A stretch of DNA of 64,000 nucleotides from Archivesica marissinica. Its lineage: Eukaryota > Mollusca > Bivalvia > Venerida > Vesicomyidae. How positions within the stretch are numbered: position 1 is the first letter of the stretch; the number at the start of each line of letters is the position of its first letter. Location: NCBI GenBank assembly GCA_014843695.1, contig CM026401.1:30908567-30972566 (forward strand). The letters run 5' to 3'. A program made the translations under genes and the position numbers. The notes below the pieces were generated by a model. It made no database searches. It was not told the DNA's origin and was given only the letters and a program-made list of their open reading frames with translations. Below, in pieces: positions 35,636 to 45,247 of this stretch.

Positions 35636-36529
35636 TGTATTGGTTTGCCAAAACAATTTACTGACAATTCTCCCAAATAATGTTGTTGTATTCTGTTTAA
35701 TTGTTCTGTATAATAGTTACTGGGACTATGAACACTAATGAAAGAAAAACGAAGTCCTTTGAACATAATAGTTAATGTGCATGTTAACAAAAGCACTCCA
35801 ATGCATGTAGGGTCAATATGTAACTGCATGTGTAGTTTATGTAACAAGTTTAGCTCTAAATACACCACAAGGGACCCAATTATTATTTAACCAGTACCAT
35901 AGATACCCGACCTTAAATTGATCTCGGCCATATGTTGAGGGTCAAGTTTTGTCTTTAAAAGGCTGATTTTAAGCTGGATCTCTCCATAAGTCGAGGGTAC
36001 TTTGTGGACTTATGACATACAATGGTTTTTTTTCTCATCTTTGAAAGAAACTGGGCTCAATTTGAGATATCTGGTTGACTTCATTCCATTACAAAAATGC
36101 ACTGAATTATGAAATTTGTGTATCAGCTATTTCTATATGGTCTATAATGTAAATAATATTTTAATAAGCATGTATTGGTAGTAGACCTGTATCATTTATC
36201 CAAAAATTCTGTAATAAATTTATTGAATTACCGCAATTTGTCTTTCCTGAACACATTTTCACTGTATCCATTAAAATCTACTGCTCAAGTATATACTACT
36301 TTATTAGCACAGTTCACATTTATTAAATAAAGTTGCAAAACCAAATAATTCAGTTCTGTTTTTGTATCTTGGCCATAAGTCAACAACATATTACTGTCAT
36401 CACATTTGTGGAGAAAACGGTTGATAAATATGGTATATATGGTACAATATGTAGCCATTTTGTGTCATGGGACCTAGGACAAAAGCACTACTGATTGCAG
36501 TGTGACTGTGTGATCTAAATTGAAATCTT
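35636..36529. other. CAD intron, no gene seen
   Basis: Unique AT-rich sequence. gatctcggccatatgttgag near 35921 and ctccataagtcgagggtact near 35983 recall TIRs of pogo-like elements, but I cannot define ends. Confidence 0.5.
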
Positions 36530-37473
36530 ATACTAGTACCGATATTCTGGGTGTATTAATCGCTATACTGGTACCTATATTCTTGGTGTATTAATCGCTA
36601 TACTAGTACCTATATTCTTGGTGTATTAATCGCTATACTGGTACCTATATTCTGGGTGTATTAATCGCTATACTGGTACCTATATTCTGGGTGTATTAAT
36701 CGCTATACTGGTACCTATATTCTGCATGTATTAATCGCTATACTGGTACCTATATTCTGCATGTATTAATCGCTATACTGGTACCTATATTCTGGGTGTA
36801 TTAATCGCTATACTGGTACCTATATTCTGCATGTATTAATCGCTATACTGGTACCGATATTCTGGGTGTATTAAGCGCTATACTGGTACCGATATTCTGG
36901 GTGTATTAAGCGCTATACTGGTACCGATATTCTTGGAGTATTAAGCGCTATACTGGTACCGATATTCTTGGTGTATTAAGCGCTATATTGGTACTGATAT
37001 TCTTGGTGTATTAAGCACTATACTGGTACCGATATTCTTGGTGTATTAAGCACTATACTTGTACCGATATTCTGGGTGTATTAAGCGCTATACTGGTACC
37101 GATGTTCTGGGTGTATTAAGCGCTATACTGGTACGATATTCTGGGTGTATTAAGCGCTATACTTGTACCGATATTCTGGGTGTATTAAGCGCTATACTGG
37201 TACCGATATTCTGGGTGTATTAAGCGCTATACTGGTACCGATATTCTGGGTGTATTACGCGCTATACTGGTACCGATATTCTGGGTGTATTAAGCGCTAT
37301 ACTGGTACCGATATTCTGGGTGTATTAAGCGCTATATTGGTACCTATATTCTGGGTGTATTAAGCGCTATACTTGTACCGATGTTCTGGGTGTATTAAGC
37401 GCTATACTGGTACCGATATTCTGGGTGTATTAAGCGCTATACTGGTACCGATATTCTGGGTGTATTAAGTGCT
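36530..37473 (+). repeat. 35-bp minisatellite (about 27 copies)
   Basis: Unit tatactggtaccgatattct plus gggtgtattaagcgc. The left third uses cctatattct and taatcgc, the rest ccgatattct and taagcgc. A few copies have single-base losses (ggtacgatat near 37133). Confidence 0.95.
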
Positions 37474-37636
37474 GAATTTCAAACTACTAATCATATTTGC
37501 TAAATAATTAATACTCATAAATGTAGTCAAATCTTGATTACGGTACATGTACGTTTTATAGAAATTCTAATGTGCATAAATCTTCCGCATGACTTGCTAG
37601 AAATTTTGCTTAGCTTCGTGCTTCAATTTAGATGTA

Positions 37637-38035
37637 CAGTGAAACCTGTGTTAAGCAGCCAGTCAAGGGAATCAATAGTGCTTGCTTAATAGAGGTCAAA
37701 TGTATAATAAAACAACATATTGGAAATCTAGAAACTGGCTGCTTAACCCTTTCAACCCCAAGTAACTGACATGGACTAGTCCATGATATTTTTAGACCAA
37801 TAAATTAATAACAAAATTACATTTGGACCAGTTCATTTATCAAAATGGGTAATTTTATCTAAAAATAGTAATAATTATTACTGGCAAAAAAGCGCAGATC
37901 CTGATGAGACGGCTCGTTACGAGCCGGCTCATCTGGATCTACACTTTTCATAAGCCTATTTAGAGGCCTGTGGGGTTGAAAGGGTTAATACAGGTTGCTG
38001 GTTATTAGAGGTGACCATTAACACATGTTTGACTG
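37637..38035. mobile_element. TA-flanked mariner/pogo-like MITE, split by a nested MITE
   Basis: Left end cagtgaaacctgtgttaagc and right end acacatgtttgactg, flanked by TA at 37635-37636 and 38036-38037. Removing 37747-37984 and one TTAA gives a contiguous element that aligns with 8776-8933 and with the reverse complement of 54487-54665 (ctggctgcttaa then tacaggttgctgg). Confidence 0.85.
37747..37984. mobile_element. piggyBac-like MITE, complete, with TTAA target duplication
   Basis: Ends ccctttcaacccc and ggggttgaaaggg are perfect inverted repeats, and TTAA flanks both sides (37743-37746, 37985-37988). TTAA duplication with CCYT-type termini is the piggyBac hallmark. 238 bp, no transposase. 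It sits inside the older element 37637-38035. Confidence 0.88.
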
Positions 38036-38080
38036 TAGGTAACAAATATTATGCAAGGATAAAATATTTCATTTTGACAT

Positions 38081-41004
38081 TCTCTCGGTGTCCTGTTTCT
38101 CTCGGTGTCCTGTTTGTCTCGGTGTCCTGTTTGTCTCGGTGTCCTGTTTCTCTCGGCGTCCTGTGTATCTCGGTGTCCTGTTTGTCTCGGTGTCCTGTTT
38201 CTCTCGGTGTCCTGTTTGTCTCGGTGTCCTGTTTGTCGCGGTGTCCTATGTGTCTCGGCGTCCTGTTTGTCTTGGCGTCCTGTTTGTCTCGGTGTCCTGT
38301 TTGTCGCGGTGTCCTATGTGTCTCGGCGTCCTGTTTGTCTCGGTGTCCTGTTTATCTCGGTGTCCTGTTTGTCTAGGTGTCCTGTTTGTCGCGGTGTCCT
38401 ATGTGTCTCGGTGTCCTGTTTGTCTCGGTGTTACTGTGTCTAGGTGTCCTGTTTGTCGCGGTGTCCTATGTGTCTCGGTGTCCTGTTTGTCTCGGTGTTA
38501 CTGTGTCTAGGTGTCCTGTTTGTCTCTGTGTCCTGTTTGTCTCGGTGTCCTGTGTATCTCTGTGTCCTGTTTGTCGCGGTGTCCTATGTTTCTCGGCGTC
38601 CTGTTTGTCTCGGTGTCCTGTTTCTCTCGGTGTCCTGTTTCTCTCGGTGTCCTGTTTCTCTCGGTGTCCTGTTTGTCTCGGTGTCCTGTTTCTCTCGGCG
38701 TCCTGTGTATCTCGGTGTCCTGTTTGTCTCGGTGACCTGTTTCTCTCGGTGTCCTGTGTGTCTCGGTGTCCTGTTTGTCTCGGTGTCATGTGTATCTCGG
38801 TGTCCTGTTTGTCTCGGTGTCCTGTTTCTCTCAGTATCCTGTGTGTCTCGGTGTCCTGTTTGTCTTGGTGTCCTGTTTCTCTCGGTGTCCTGTTTCTCTC
38901 GGCGTCCTGTGTATCTCGGTGTCCTGTTTGTCTCGGTGTCCTGTTTCTCTCTGCGTCTCGGTGTCCTGTTTGTTTCGGTGTCATGTGTATCTCGGTGTTC
39001 TGTTTGTCTCGGTGTCCTGTTTGTCTTGGCGTCCTGTTTGTCTCGGTGTCCTGTTTGTCGCGGTGTCCTATGTGTCTCGGCGTCCTGTTTGTCTCGGTGT
39101 CCTGTGTATCTCGGTGTCCTGTTTGTCTAGGTGTCCTGTTTGTCGCGGTGTCCTATGTGTCTCGGCGTCCTGTTTGTCTCGGTGTTACTGTGTCTAGGTG
39201 TCCTGTTTGTCGCGGTGTCCTATGTGTCTCGGTGTCCTGTTTGTCTCGGTGTTACTGTGTCTAGGTGTCCTGTTTGTCTCTGTGTCCTGTTTGTCTCGGT
39301 GTCCTGTGTATCTCTGTGTCCTGTTTGTCGCGGTGTCCTATGTTTCTCGGCGTCCTGTTTGTCTCGGTGTCCTGTTTCTCTCGGTGTCCTGTTTCTCTCG
39401 GTGTCCTGTTTCTCTCGGTGTCCTGTTTGTCTCGGTGTCCTGTTTCTCTCGGCGTCCTGTGTATCTCGGTGTCCTGTTTGTCTCGGTGACCTGTTTCTCT
39501 CGGTGTCCTGTGTGTCTCGGTGTCCTGTTTGTCTCGGTGTCATGTGTATCTCGGTGTCCTGTTTGTCTCGGTGTCCTGTTTCTCTCAGTATCCTGTGTGT
39601 CTCGGTGTCCTGTTTGTCTTGGTGTCCTGTTTCTCTCGGTGTCCTGTTTCTCTCGGCGTCCTGTGTATCTCGGTGTCCTGTTTGTCTCGGTGTCCTGTTT
39701 CTCTCTGCGTCTCGGTGTCCTGTTTGTTTCGGTGTCATGTGTATCTCGGTGTTCTGTTTGTCTCGGTGTCCTGTTTCTCTCAGTGTCCTGTGCGTCTCGG
39801 CATCCTGTTTGTCTCGGTGTCATGTGTATCTCGGCATCCTGTTTGTCTCGGTGTCCTGTGTATCTCGGTGTCCTGTGTGTCTCGGTGTCCTGTGTGTCTC
39901 GGTGTCCTGTTTGTCTCGGTGTCCTGTGTGTCTCGGTGTCCTGTTTGTCTCGGTGTCCTGTTTCTCTCAGTGTCCTGTGTGTCTCGGTGTCATGTGTATC
40001 TCGGTGTCCTGTGTGTCTCGGTGTCCTGTGTATCTCGGTGTCCTGTGTGTCTAGGTGTCCTGTTTGTCTCGGTGACCTGTTTGTCTCGGTGTCCTGTGTA
40101 TCTCGGTGTCCTGTGTGTCTCGGTGTCCTGTGTGTATCGGTGTCCTGTGTATCTCGGTGTCCTGTGTGTCTCGGTGTCCTGTGTATCTCGGTGTCCTGTG
40201 TGTCTCGGTGTCCTGTGTATCTCGGTGTCATGTGTGTCTCGGTGTCCTTGGTGTCTCGGTGTCCTGTGTGTCTCGGTGTCCTGTGCGTCTCGGTGTCCTG
40301 TGCGTCTCGGTGTCCTGTGTGTCTCGGTGTCCTGTGCGTCTCGGTGTCTGTGTCCTGTGTGTCTCGGTGTCCTGTGCGTCTCGGTGTCCTGTGCGTCTCG
40401 GTGTCCTGTGCGTCTCGGTGTCTTGTGCGTCTCGGTGTCCTGTGCGTCTCGGTGTCCTGTGCGTCTCGGTGTCCTGTGCATCTCGGTGTCGTGTGCATCT
40501 CGGTGTGTCTTGGTGTCCTGTGTGTCTCGGTGTCCTGTGTGTCTCGGTGTCATGTGCATCTCGGTGTATCAGTGTCCTGTGCGTCTTGGTGTATCGGTGT
40601 CCTGTGTTTGTATCGGTGTCCTGTGTGTCTCGGTGTCCTGTTTGTCTCGGTGTATCGGTGTTCTGTGTGTCTCGGTGTCCTGTTTGTCTCGGTGTCATGT
40701 GTGTCTCGGTGTCGTCCTGTGTGTGTGTCTCGGTGTCGTCCTCGGTGTCGTCCTGTGTGTGTCTCGGTGTCATCCTGTGTGTCTTGGTGTTGTCCTGTGT
40801 GTCTCGGTGTCATCCTGTGTGTCTCAGTATCATCCTATGTGTCTCGGTGTCATCCTGTGTGTCTCGGTGTCATCCTGTGTGTCTTGGTGTTGTCCTGTGC
40901 ATCTCGATGTCGTCCTGTGTGTCTTGGTGTTGTCCTGTGTGTCTCAGTGTCCTGTGTGTCACGGTGTCCTTGGTGTCATCCTGTGTGTCTCGGTGTCCTG
41001 TGTC
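38081..41004 (+). repeat. 17-bp minisatellite (about 170 copies) shifting to about 20 bp at the right
   Basis: Unit tctcggtgtcctgtttg, variants cgcggtgtcctatgtg and tctcggcgtcctgtgta. A block from about 38377 reappears at about 39131 (754 bp away) with apparently identical variant order for about 640 bp. From about 40700 the unit becomes tctcggtgtcatcctgtgtg. It creates ORFs up to 605 aa, Cys/Ser/Val-rich, on both strands; these are repeat translations. Confidence 0.95.
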
Positions 41005-41069
41005 CGATCATTTAACGCTTGACTGTATGAATTGCCCGTCACTTCTGTGAGTTTGAGCATTACTTTCCA

Positions 41070-41160
41070 GCTAGCAAGCGGAAGTTCAGTGGTTCTACCT
41101 GGATGCTTGCTCTTGTCGGAAACACTGCTTAAAGGAACACCCGGGCCCGAACAAAACAAA
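41070..41160 (+). repeat. Family D SINE fragment
   Basis: tccagctagcaagcggaagt, cagtggttctacctggatgc and a poly-caaaa end match the 3' half of family D. Confidence 0.55.
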
Positions 41161-41165
41161 AACAA

Positions 41166-41390
41166 TTAGTTTATATAAATTTATTTTAGTTTGATTGCTA
41201 AACAAGTTCTTACAACTTCTATTAATCACTCTTGAGACCTCATTCCTGATGGCATCCATCGCCATGAAGGAGAGAGAAGAGGCAACGTGGAATTTAAATG
41301 CCTAGCCTAAGGGCACAATCATAACTGCTCCAGCAGGCTCGAACTTTGGGCCTTTCGCACCTGAAGCGAACTCGCTACCACGATAAATCG
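41166..41390 (-). repeat. tRNA-derived SINE, family A (head shortened)
   Basis: tttatataaatttattttag to cgcacctgaagcgaactcg, then ctaccacgat; the tRNA-like head lacks a few bases compared with 41798-42034. Confidence 0.82.
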
Positions 41391-41562
41391 TCTTTGCTGG
41401 CTTGATGAAGGATTGTGGTTCTACACGGGTGCCTGAAATAAACCTTAGCTGTCAGTGAGACTTAACAAACCATGAAAATCCATTGAAATTACTTAAGGCT
41501 GGTTGTTGCAGGATTTTGATATTCCCGTAGTGACGATTTGCTTTACCGGATTGTAATGGATA

Positions 41563-41700
41563 CTGCCCCTGGGTAATAAAACTTCTCCAATCTGAAACAC
41601 AATCTCAAGCTTCTGATTGGTTCAGCTGAGTGTAAATCTCAAACTCAACCAATCAAATTTCTTGAGTTTGAGAGATCTGGGAAAATGTTTACAACCCACG
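41563..41700 (-). repeat. Dispersed repeat, inverted partner of 27456-27600
   Basis: ataaaacttctccaatctga, caagcttctgattggttcag, actcaaccaatcaaatttct and ttgagagatctgggaaaatg correspond in reverse order to 27456-27600. Confidence 0.72.
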
Positions 41701-41797
41701 CCCTACTGTGACAAATGTGTCTTCCCATTGAATCTGCTTACCCGGTTCCATGCATTATTGATATCTTGCACAGCTTTAGTTTTATTTTATAATTATA

Positions 41798-42034
41798 TTA
41801 GTTTATACCAATTTATTTTAGCTCGATTGCGAAAACAAGTTAATACAACTTATATTAATCACTCTCGATACCTCATTCCTGATGGAATCCATCGCCACAA
41901 GGGAGAGAGAAGAGGCAACGTGGAATTTAAATGCCTTGCCTAAGTGCACAATCGTAATGGCTCCAGCGGGGCTCGAACTCCGGACCTTTCGCACCTGAAG
42001 CGAACATGCAACCACTACTTCCACTATGATTATT
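41798..42034 (-). repeat. tRNA-derived SINE, family A
   Basis: Complete copy ending 28 bp before the CAD exon at 42063; B box ggggttcgagtt-like on the - strand (ggagttcgagccccg). Confidence 0.85.
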
Positions 42035-42062
42035 TTAGTTTTAATGATTTATTGTGTAACAG

Positions 42063-42217
42063 ACCTGGGTCGGGGAGACGTTGGGGATGTCGGTCGTCGG
42101 GATCATGCATACTCGCCACAACACATGCCGCTGCAGCAATCGGTTGCCATGCCCCATATCACACCCGGACTCACTGGACACCACGTACTGTCAGTTACTA
42201 CATTCAACAGGGACCAG
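42063..42217 (+). CDS. CAD: CAD exon: linker end and start of ATCase
   Basis: 155 nt: ac completes Asp, then LGRGDVGDVGRRDHAYSPQH, MPLQQSVAMPHITPGLTGHH, VLSVTTFNRDQ. GLTGHHVLSVTTFNRDQ corresponds to the conserved L-GQHILSV-QFTKDQ at the ATCase entrance of animal CAD. Acceptor gtgtaacag, donor cag|gtaatg, ends in phase 0. Confidence 0.94.
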
Positions 42218-42257
42218 GTAATGTTTAGATATTACTAGTGAAGATAAGTTTTATGTT

Positions 42258-42465
42258 CAGGATTCCCGCTGTCTGGCGCCAATTGTGACAAAAAACAAAT
42301 ACTGGCGCTAAATTTTGTGAATTGGCAAAAATATTTGACTTTGTTTTGTCAAATACACGACTACAAATATTTATCTGTGAAACATATGGCTCTTGATTGG
42401 CTGCAACTTCTTCAAATTTGCTCCGGTGTTTTTCAATTGGTGACAGAAGTGGTGCAGACATACAT
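42258..42465 (+). mobile_element. hAT-like non-autonomous element (copy 1)
   Basis: Begins caggattcccgctgtctggc; includes gccaattgtgacaaaaaaca, aattggcaaaaatatttgac, atatttatctgtgaaacata and tcaattggtgacagaagtgg. The same order appears inverted at 55436-55683. CAGxxTTCC-type ends suggest hAT, but no target duplication is clear. Confidence 0.6.
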
Positions 42466-42866
42466 GTTAATGTATAGATTATAATAAATTATTGTTGATG
42501 AACCTAAACATTGAGTAGGAAAACTGAATAGTTTATTGGGAATTACAAATATAAATCTTGTATTCAACCTATCGTATGACCCGGACTTGAGTTTGTTTAA
42601 TAACCGCCCATACATAATTTGATTCAATTCAACAGATGACAATAATTATGTACGTGTATTTTCATTAAAGTAAAAAAAAACCCTTGTTGAAAAATGTGGC
42701 ATTTGGCTTCTTTGATTAATGTCAAAATTGTTCCATCTCTCCTTATGGACCTGTAAAAGGGTCCAGTATATTTTTTAACATTTTTTATTTATTCTTTATT
42801 TTGCAAAGTTTATAGTTGGCTTGAGTTGACTGCATACTAGACATGTGACTTTGTACTGTATTCCAG

Positions 42867-42944
42867 CTACATCAGCTCTTCAATTTGGCTCATCATTTCC
42901 GTGCGGCAGTACAGCGAGACAGATGTCTGGACTACATTCTCAAG
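42867..42944 (+). CDS. CAD: CAD exon: aspartate transcarbamylase, first helix (last CAD exon seen)
   Basis: 26 codons, phase 0: LHQLFNLAHHFRAAVQRDRC, LDYILK. It matches the H1 region of ATCase (x-HLFN-AH-xR-xVQ-xR-LD-LKG). Acceptor tattccag, donor aag|gtacac. The next ATCase motifs (the STRTSSSF phosphate loop, GEHPTQALLD, HPMPR) were not found anywhere to the right in this window. Confidence 0.93.
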
Positions 42945-42952
42945 GTACACCC

Positions 42953-43240
42953 TATGAAACCCGACACAACATTTGCACCAAAACACATAAATCAGATCAT
43001 TACAAAAATGGAACTCGCCTTCAGTTTATGAAACACGACACAACATTTGCAACAAAACACCTAAATCAGATCATTACAAAAATGGAATTCGCCTTCAGTT
43101 TATGAAATCCGACACAACATATGCAACAAAACTCATAAATCAGATCATTACAAAAATGGAACTCGCCTTCAGTTTATGAAACCCGACAACATTTGCAACA
43201 AAACTCATAAATCAGATCATTACAAAAATGGAACTCGCCT
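42953..43240 (+). repeat. 74-bp minisatellite (about 4 copies)
   Basis: Unit contains cgacacaacatttgcaacaa, ataaatcagatcattacaaa and aatggaactcgccttcagtt. It begins about 9 bp after the exon donor at 42944. Confidence 0.92.
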
Positions 43241-43904
43241 TCAGTTATTTCACTGTACATATGTATCAGTTTATCCCAGATGTATCGGGCTACATCAGAT
43301 AAGGAATTTAATTGTAGTGGGTTGTTACTTGCTCACCGGAGCCCTGCTCAATGTGAGCTATTGGCATGGGTGTGTCCTTTGTCATCTTCAAATGTAAAAC
43401 TCTTCGGAAACTGCTATTTTTAAGGGATATTCCGAAGTAAACTGTGTCGACTTATATGACAAGTGATGTGATTGCAAATATAGTTGTGACATCACAATGG
43501 TGACATTGTACAAGTTACAGGCGCACACTGATCATTATTAATTAGCTCTTTGCATGCTGGGTAAATAAAGGCTATAAATAGTAGCAGGTGACAATTCATT
43601 AATGTGTTTTTTATTTTTTTAAACTTGTTGCAACACAATTCTAATGGAACTGCATGAGATATCAGACTGTTATTTGCACCATTAGCATGCAATGAGTTAA
43701 TAGTCAATCTTGTTGAATCTTGGTGTGGAACTTCAAGGCAAATTCATTCCGCGCAGAAATCCTAGAGGATCGTCATGGCTGCTATCTTGAAAATCTATTT
43801 TTAACTCTTCCTAATGAACCGGTTCCGATTTGAAATTTAAAATGACCGTCTGCATAGCGGCCGAACACCAACTTGTTTCTTTCCTTGTATGACCATTACT
43901 GGAC
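43241..43904. other. Intergenic or CAD intron, no gene seen
   Basis: Unique sequence. No ATCase motif on either strand; short ORFs only. Confidence 0.5.
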
Positions 43905-44085
43905 ATTCGGTGTGCTATCCAGCTGGCTTGCAGAAGGTCGGTGGTTCTACCCGGGTACCCATCCGTGGCTGAAATATTGCTCAAATGGGCATCCAAGACC
44001 TTCCTACACCAATAATAGCTGGAGAGTTGCCATATGACCTAAGCTGTGGGTGCAAATTTAAACCCCCAAAACAAACAAGCAAATC
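43905..44085 (+). repeat. Family D SINE, 3' part
   Basis: gtgctatccagctggcttgc, aggtcggtggttctacccgg, aataatagctggagagttgc and tgacctaagctgtgggtgc match 9362-9645, with a ccaaaacaaacaagcaaa tail. Confidence 0.7.
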
Positions 44086-44092
44086 CATGCTG

Positions 44093-44247
44093 TAGATGTG
44101 ACAGATGGCATGCATGTTATAGATGTGATTGTTCTGGGGGGAGACAGATGGCATGCATGTTATATATGTGATTGTTCTGGGGGGAGACAGATGGCATGCA
44201 TGTTATAGATGTGATTGTTCTGGGGGGAGACAGATGGCATGCATGTT
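44093..44247 (+). repeat. 43-bp minisatellite cut by the gap
   Basis: Unit gatgtgattgttctgggggg plus agacagatggcatgcatgtt and ata; about 3.5 nearly identical copies run straight into the N run. Confidence 0.93.
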
Positions 44248-45247
44248 NNNNNNNNNNNNNNNNNNNNNNNNNNNNNNNNNNNNNNNNNNNNNNNNNNNNN
44301 NNNNNNNNNNNNNNNNNNNNNNNNNNNNNNNNNNNNNNNNNNNNNNNNNNNNNNNNNNNNNNNNNNNNNNNNNNNNNNNNNNNNNNNNNNNNNNNNNNNN
44401 NNNNNNNNNNNNNNNNNNNNNNNNNNNNNNNNNNNNNNNNNNNNNNNNNNNNNNNNNNNNNNNNNNNNNNNNNNNNNNNNNNNNNNNNNNNNNNNNNNNN
44501 NNNNNNNNNNNNNNNNNNNNNNNNNNNNNNNNNNNNNNNNNNNNNNNNNNNNNNNNNNNNNNNNNNNNNNNNNNNNNNNNNNNNNNNNNNNNNNNNNNNN
44601 NNNNNNNNNNNNNNNNNNNNNNNNNNNNNNNNNNNNNNNNNNNNNNNNNNNNNNNNNNNNNNNNNNNNNNNNNNNNNNNNNNNNNNNNNNNNNNNNNNNN
44701 NNNNNNNNNNNNNNNNNNNNNNNNNNNNNNNNNNNNNNNNNNNNNNNNNNNNNNNNNNNNNNNNNNNNNNNNNNNNNNNNNNNNNNNNNNNNNNNNNNNN
44801 NNNNNNNNNNNNNNNNNNNNNNNNNNNNNNNNNNNNNNNNNNNNNNNNNNNNNNNNNNNNNNNNNNNNNNNNNNNNNNNNNNNNNNNNNNNNNNNNNNNN
44901 NNNNNNNNNNNNNNNNNNNNNNNNNNNNNNNNNNNNNNNNNNNNNNNNNNNNNNNNNNNNNNNNNNNNNNNNNNNNNNNNNNNNNNNNNNNNNNNNNNNN
45001 NNNNNNNNNNNNNNNNNNNNNNNNNNNNNNNNNNNNNNNNNNNNNNNNNNNNNNNNNNNNNNNNNNNNNNNNNNNNNNNNNNNNNNNNNNNNNNNNNNNN
45101 NNNNNNNNNNNNNNNNNNNNNNNNNNNNNNNNNNNNNNNNNNNNNNNNNNNNNNNNNNNNNNNNNNNNNNNNNNNNNNNNNNNNNNNNNNNNNNNNNNNN
45201 NNNNNNNNNNNNNNNNNNNNNNNNNNNNNNNNNNNNNNNNNNNNNNN
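44248..45247. other. Assembly gap, 1000 N
   Basis: Exactly 1000 undetermined bases, a placeholder-like length. The left edge is a 43-bp satellite and the right edge an unrelated 23-bp satellite, so the gap spans at least two array ends. Missing CAD and GATA exons would be expected in or near it. Confidence 0.98.

Larger units (their letters stand above)
1703..42944 (+). other. CAD: CAD gene span (partial, 12 internal exons)
   Basis: CAD is the cytosolic fusion protein that carries out the first three steps of pyrimidine synthesis: carbamoyl-phosphate synthetase II, aspartate transcarbamylase and dihydroorotase. The order seen here, CPSase end, then DHOase, linker and ATCase start, is the animal CAD order. 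The twelve exons total 1830 nt (610 codons), all junction phases agree, and no internal stop occurs. Every border is GT-AG. The exons fill only about 4% of the 41 kb; introns are loaded with minisatellites, the largest intron (27727-42062) holding five major arrays. All metal-binding and catalytic DHOase motifs known for the family are present, so the domain is probably active. Upstream CPSase exons lie outside the window. ATCase stops after its first about 26 residues, 1.3 kb before the N gap. Confidence 0.95.

Noticed and set aside
38081..41004. ORFs up to 605 aa (Cys-rich, SCLSRCPVCLGV) and their reverse partners (TPRQTGHRDTQD)
   Set aside because: Translations of a 17-bp minisatellite in several frames on both strands at once; a real repetitive protein would not be open in nearly all frames.
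42225..42461. 78-aa reverse ORF and its relative at 55369-55602
   Set aside because: Both fall in two inverted copies of the same hAT-like repeat; no transposase motif is seen.
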